DNA from: Sulfuricurvum sp.
GTDB lineage: Bacteria; Campylobacterota; Campylobacteria; Campylobacterales; Sulfurimonadaceae
Assembly (NCBI RefSeq): GCF_028681615.1
Contig: NZ_JAQUHV010000001.1
Coordinates: forward strand, 248,001 to 312,000
Direction of reading: 5' to 3'
Length of the DNA: 64,000 bases
Shown here one piece after another: positions 62,532 through 64,000 of the stretch (position 1 is the first letter of the stretch; every line of letters starts with the position of its first letter). The notes under the pieces were generated by a model that saw nothing but the letters and a program-made list of their open reading frames with translations, made no database searches and was not told the DNA's origin. Both the position numbers and the translations under genes were made by a program.

Positions 62532-63944
62532 TTATCGTTTCATTGAAGAGGCGCCGCCGATAACGTATTTCAAATCGTTATCGATAAATCGGAGACCAAG
62601 ACCCAAATAAACATTTTGTGAACCCGGATTGAGGAAATTATCCCATCCGCCATATAGCTCAAGATGTTTCAACATCTGATACCGAACCTGTGCTTTAAGA
62701 TGTGCACTTGTAGACCGGAAGTCGTTAATTGCATTAAAATCAAACGCTTCAGCGGTAAATTTCAACTTATCATGATTCATAAAATAATCAACTCCGACAC
62801 CGCCGGTCGATTCAATCGCACCGAAACGAAGCAATGTATTATCAAAACGTTTCCCGTATTGTGCCGAATAATAGGTTTTCCCTTTTTCATGCAGTGTCGG
62901 ATTTCCCAAAGCTCTATTCGAGTTTTTCGAGTAGTCATCCGTACTGATCAAATCAAACATATAATAGGTTTCAGGATTCGGAAGATAATTAACCCCTAAA
63001 TAAATTTTGCCGTATTGATCGCGCATCATGTAATCAGTATGCATTGCCACCTGTAGTTCACTAGCGGTAAAGCTTCCCAACATGGCATCCACTTTATTAA
63101 ACGCTTCCTGACCGCCTTTGAAAAAATCGCCTGCCGATTGAATCGTATCTTTGAGAGATGCACGGTTCTCTACCAGAATCGTACTGACATTGTCTTCAAT
63201 CGATGAAAATTTATCCACGGCATCCGGAAGCTTATGTTCGAGCGCACCGCTAATATTATCCATTCGTGTTGTCAATGAATCGATCCGTGCCATAATATTA
63301 GGCAAATCTTTATTCACCGTATCGGCAGTCGTCGCAAATCCGGCACTCATTGCTCTGAAATTGGCAATTGCATCATGCAGATCATCGCGATTATCGACAA
63401 TCACACCATTAAGATTCGTTCCAACATTTCGGAACGCAATAATCGCATCCTGAATCGCTTTACGATGTTCATCATCCAAAGTCCCTCTTAAATCATGCAG
63501 AAGAAGTTCCAACTCTTTTGCGGCGGCATTGACGGAATCACTCGTCTGATCAAACGATGCATAACGCTTACTTTGGGCAAGTGTTCCACCGGAACCGAGT
63601 ATTCCTGTAGAATCCCCTACAATAATATTGATTACTTTAGATCCTAATAGCGATTCTTGTGTAACGATTACCGATGAATCATCCGGAATTTTTATCCCAT
63701 CATCAATCAAAAGGGTTAGCTTTACCTGTTTTCCTTCGATTGTAATTTTTTCGACATCTCCGACCGTTACTCCATTCATCAATACGTGCGTATGCTTTTC
63801 GATACCGGACGCATCTTCCACATACGCTTCAATTATATAGCCTTTACTTCCCCATTTGCCCAGGGATGTAACCTGAGTTGAGAGAATCAACAATGCACTC
63901 AAAGCCATAACGACAAAGAGACCGATTTTTGCTTCCAGTTTCAT
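62532..63944 (-). CDS. MCE-domain lipid transport protein (MlaD-like)
   Basis: 470 residues. An N-terminal membrane anchor (IGLFVVMALSALLILSTQVT) precedes an MCE domain (about 35-115; GIEKHTHVLMNGVTVGDVEKI). A long helical region follows (about 120-300), then a C-terminal part with many aromatic and beta-like stretches (YGKIYLGVNYLPNPETYYMF, and LELYGGWDNF). MCE proteins form hexameric rings moving phospholipids between inner and outer membranes with an ABC transporter. The extended C-terminus is more than MlaD has and resembles the larger MCE proteins of Campylobacterota. The permease and ATPase probably lie beyond the right edge. Confidence 0.88.
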   Translation of the reverse strand: MKLEAKIGLFVVMALSALLILSTQVTSLGKWGSKGYIIEAYVEDASGIEKHTHVLMNGVTVGDVEKITIEGKQVKLTLLIDDGIKIPDDSSVIVTQESLLGSKVINIIVGDSTGILGSGGTLAQSKRYASFDQTSDSVNAAAKELELLLHDLRGTLDDEHRKAIQDAIIAFRNVGTNLNGVIVDNRDDLHDAIANFRAMSAGFATTADTVNKDLPNIMARIDSLTTRMDNISGALEHKLPDAVDKFSSIEDNVSTILVENRASLKDTIQSAGDFFKGGQEAFNKVDAMLGSFTASELQVAMHTDYMMRDQYGKIYLGVNYLPNPETYYMFDLISTDDYSKNSNRALGNPTLHEKGKTYYSAQYGKRFDNTLLRFGAIESTGGVGVDYFMNHDKLKFTAEAFDFNAINDFRSTSAHLKAQVRYQMLKHLELYGGWDNFLNPGSQNVYLGLGLRFIDNDLKYVIGGASSMKR

Positions 63945-64000
63945 ACTCTACCCTCTTTAATTGGTTAGTTTGTAATTAAATTCAGACCCACCGATGGGTT

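Noticed and set aside
1-64000. CRISPR array
   Set aside because: No regularly spaced identical repeats were seen anywhere in the window; the repeats found are transposon ends, riboswitch copies and palindromes.

Overview
The window reads as chromosome of a Campylobacterota (epsilonproteobacterial) bacterium, most like the Sulfuricurvum/Sulfurimonas group. This rests on the style of the housekeeping proteins (short MurD, AtpE with an N-terminal extension), the many signalling proteins (PilJ-GGDEF, CBS-PAS-GGDEF-EAL, HDOD, CheX-like) and moderate GC with tightly overlapping genes. The species cannot be fixed from sequence reading alone.

Layout. 1-2053: end of a SagB-type nitroreductase and a membrane histidine kinase. 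About 2156-12737: a roughly 10.6 kb tyrosine-recombinase transposon that has split the competence gene comF. The two comF halves lie at 12738-13213 and 2057-2155, and the cut falls inside the PRPP-binding motif. The element has imperfect subterminal inverted repeats and a four-gene recombinase operon whose genes overlap by exactly 8 nt (three tyrosine recombinases plus a coiled-coil TnpC-like protein). Its cargo is a ParA-like ATPase/HEPN pair behind an operator-like promoter, and a divergent operon of a zinc-ribbon protein, a GNAT acetyltransferase and a small unknown protein. The cargo looks like a defence or toxin module of a kind I do not recognise.

12.7-29.6 kb is core: lepA, prs, argJ, rpmB, an HDOD/STAS-CheX pair, rpe-trpF-exonuclease, fatty acid synthesis (accA, fabF, acpP, fabG), gpmI, mraY-murD and tRNA-Phe.

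29.7-41.3 kb is a guanidine-use locus. Two guanidine-I (ykkC) riboswitches, identical over 113 nt and facing each other, bracket it. One leads to an outer-membrane porin. The other leads to an eight-gene operon: periplasmic binding protein, permease, ATPase, two DUF1989 carboxyguanidine deiminase subunits, guanidine (urea-type) carboxylase, an SMR exporter and allophanate hydrolase. Together they would take guanidine from outside the cell to ammonia and CO2.

41.5-48 kb: galE, a decayed insertion sequence, a small ParA/RHH pair, two small membrane-associated proteins, a PerM-type permease and an ABC exporter. 48-59.6 kb: peroxiredoxin, diguanylate cyclase, FetB-like permease, a tight operon of LRV-repeat protein, MoxR ATPase, VWA protein and Pif1-like helicase, an exonuclease, an acidic protein and a large c-di-GMP protein. 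59.7-64 kb: tRNA-Leu, atpE, pnp and an MCE-domain lipid-transport protein. No CRISPR array or rRNA was seen.
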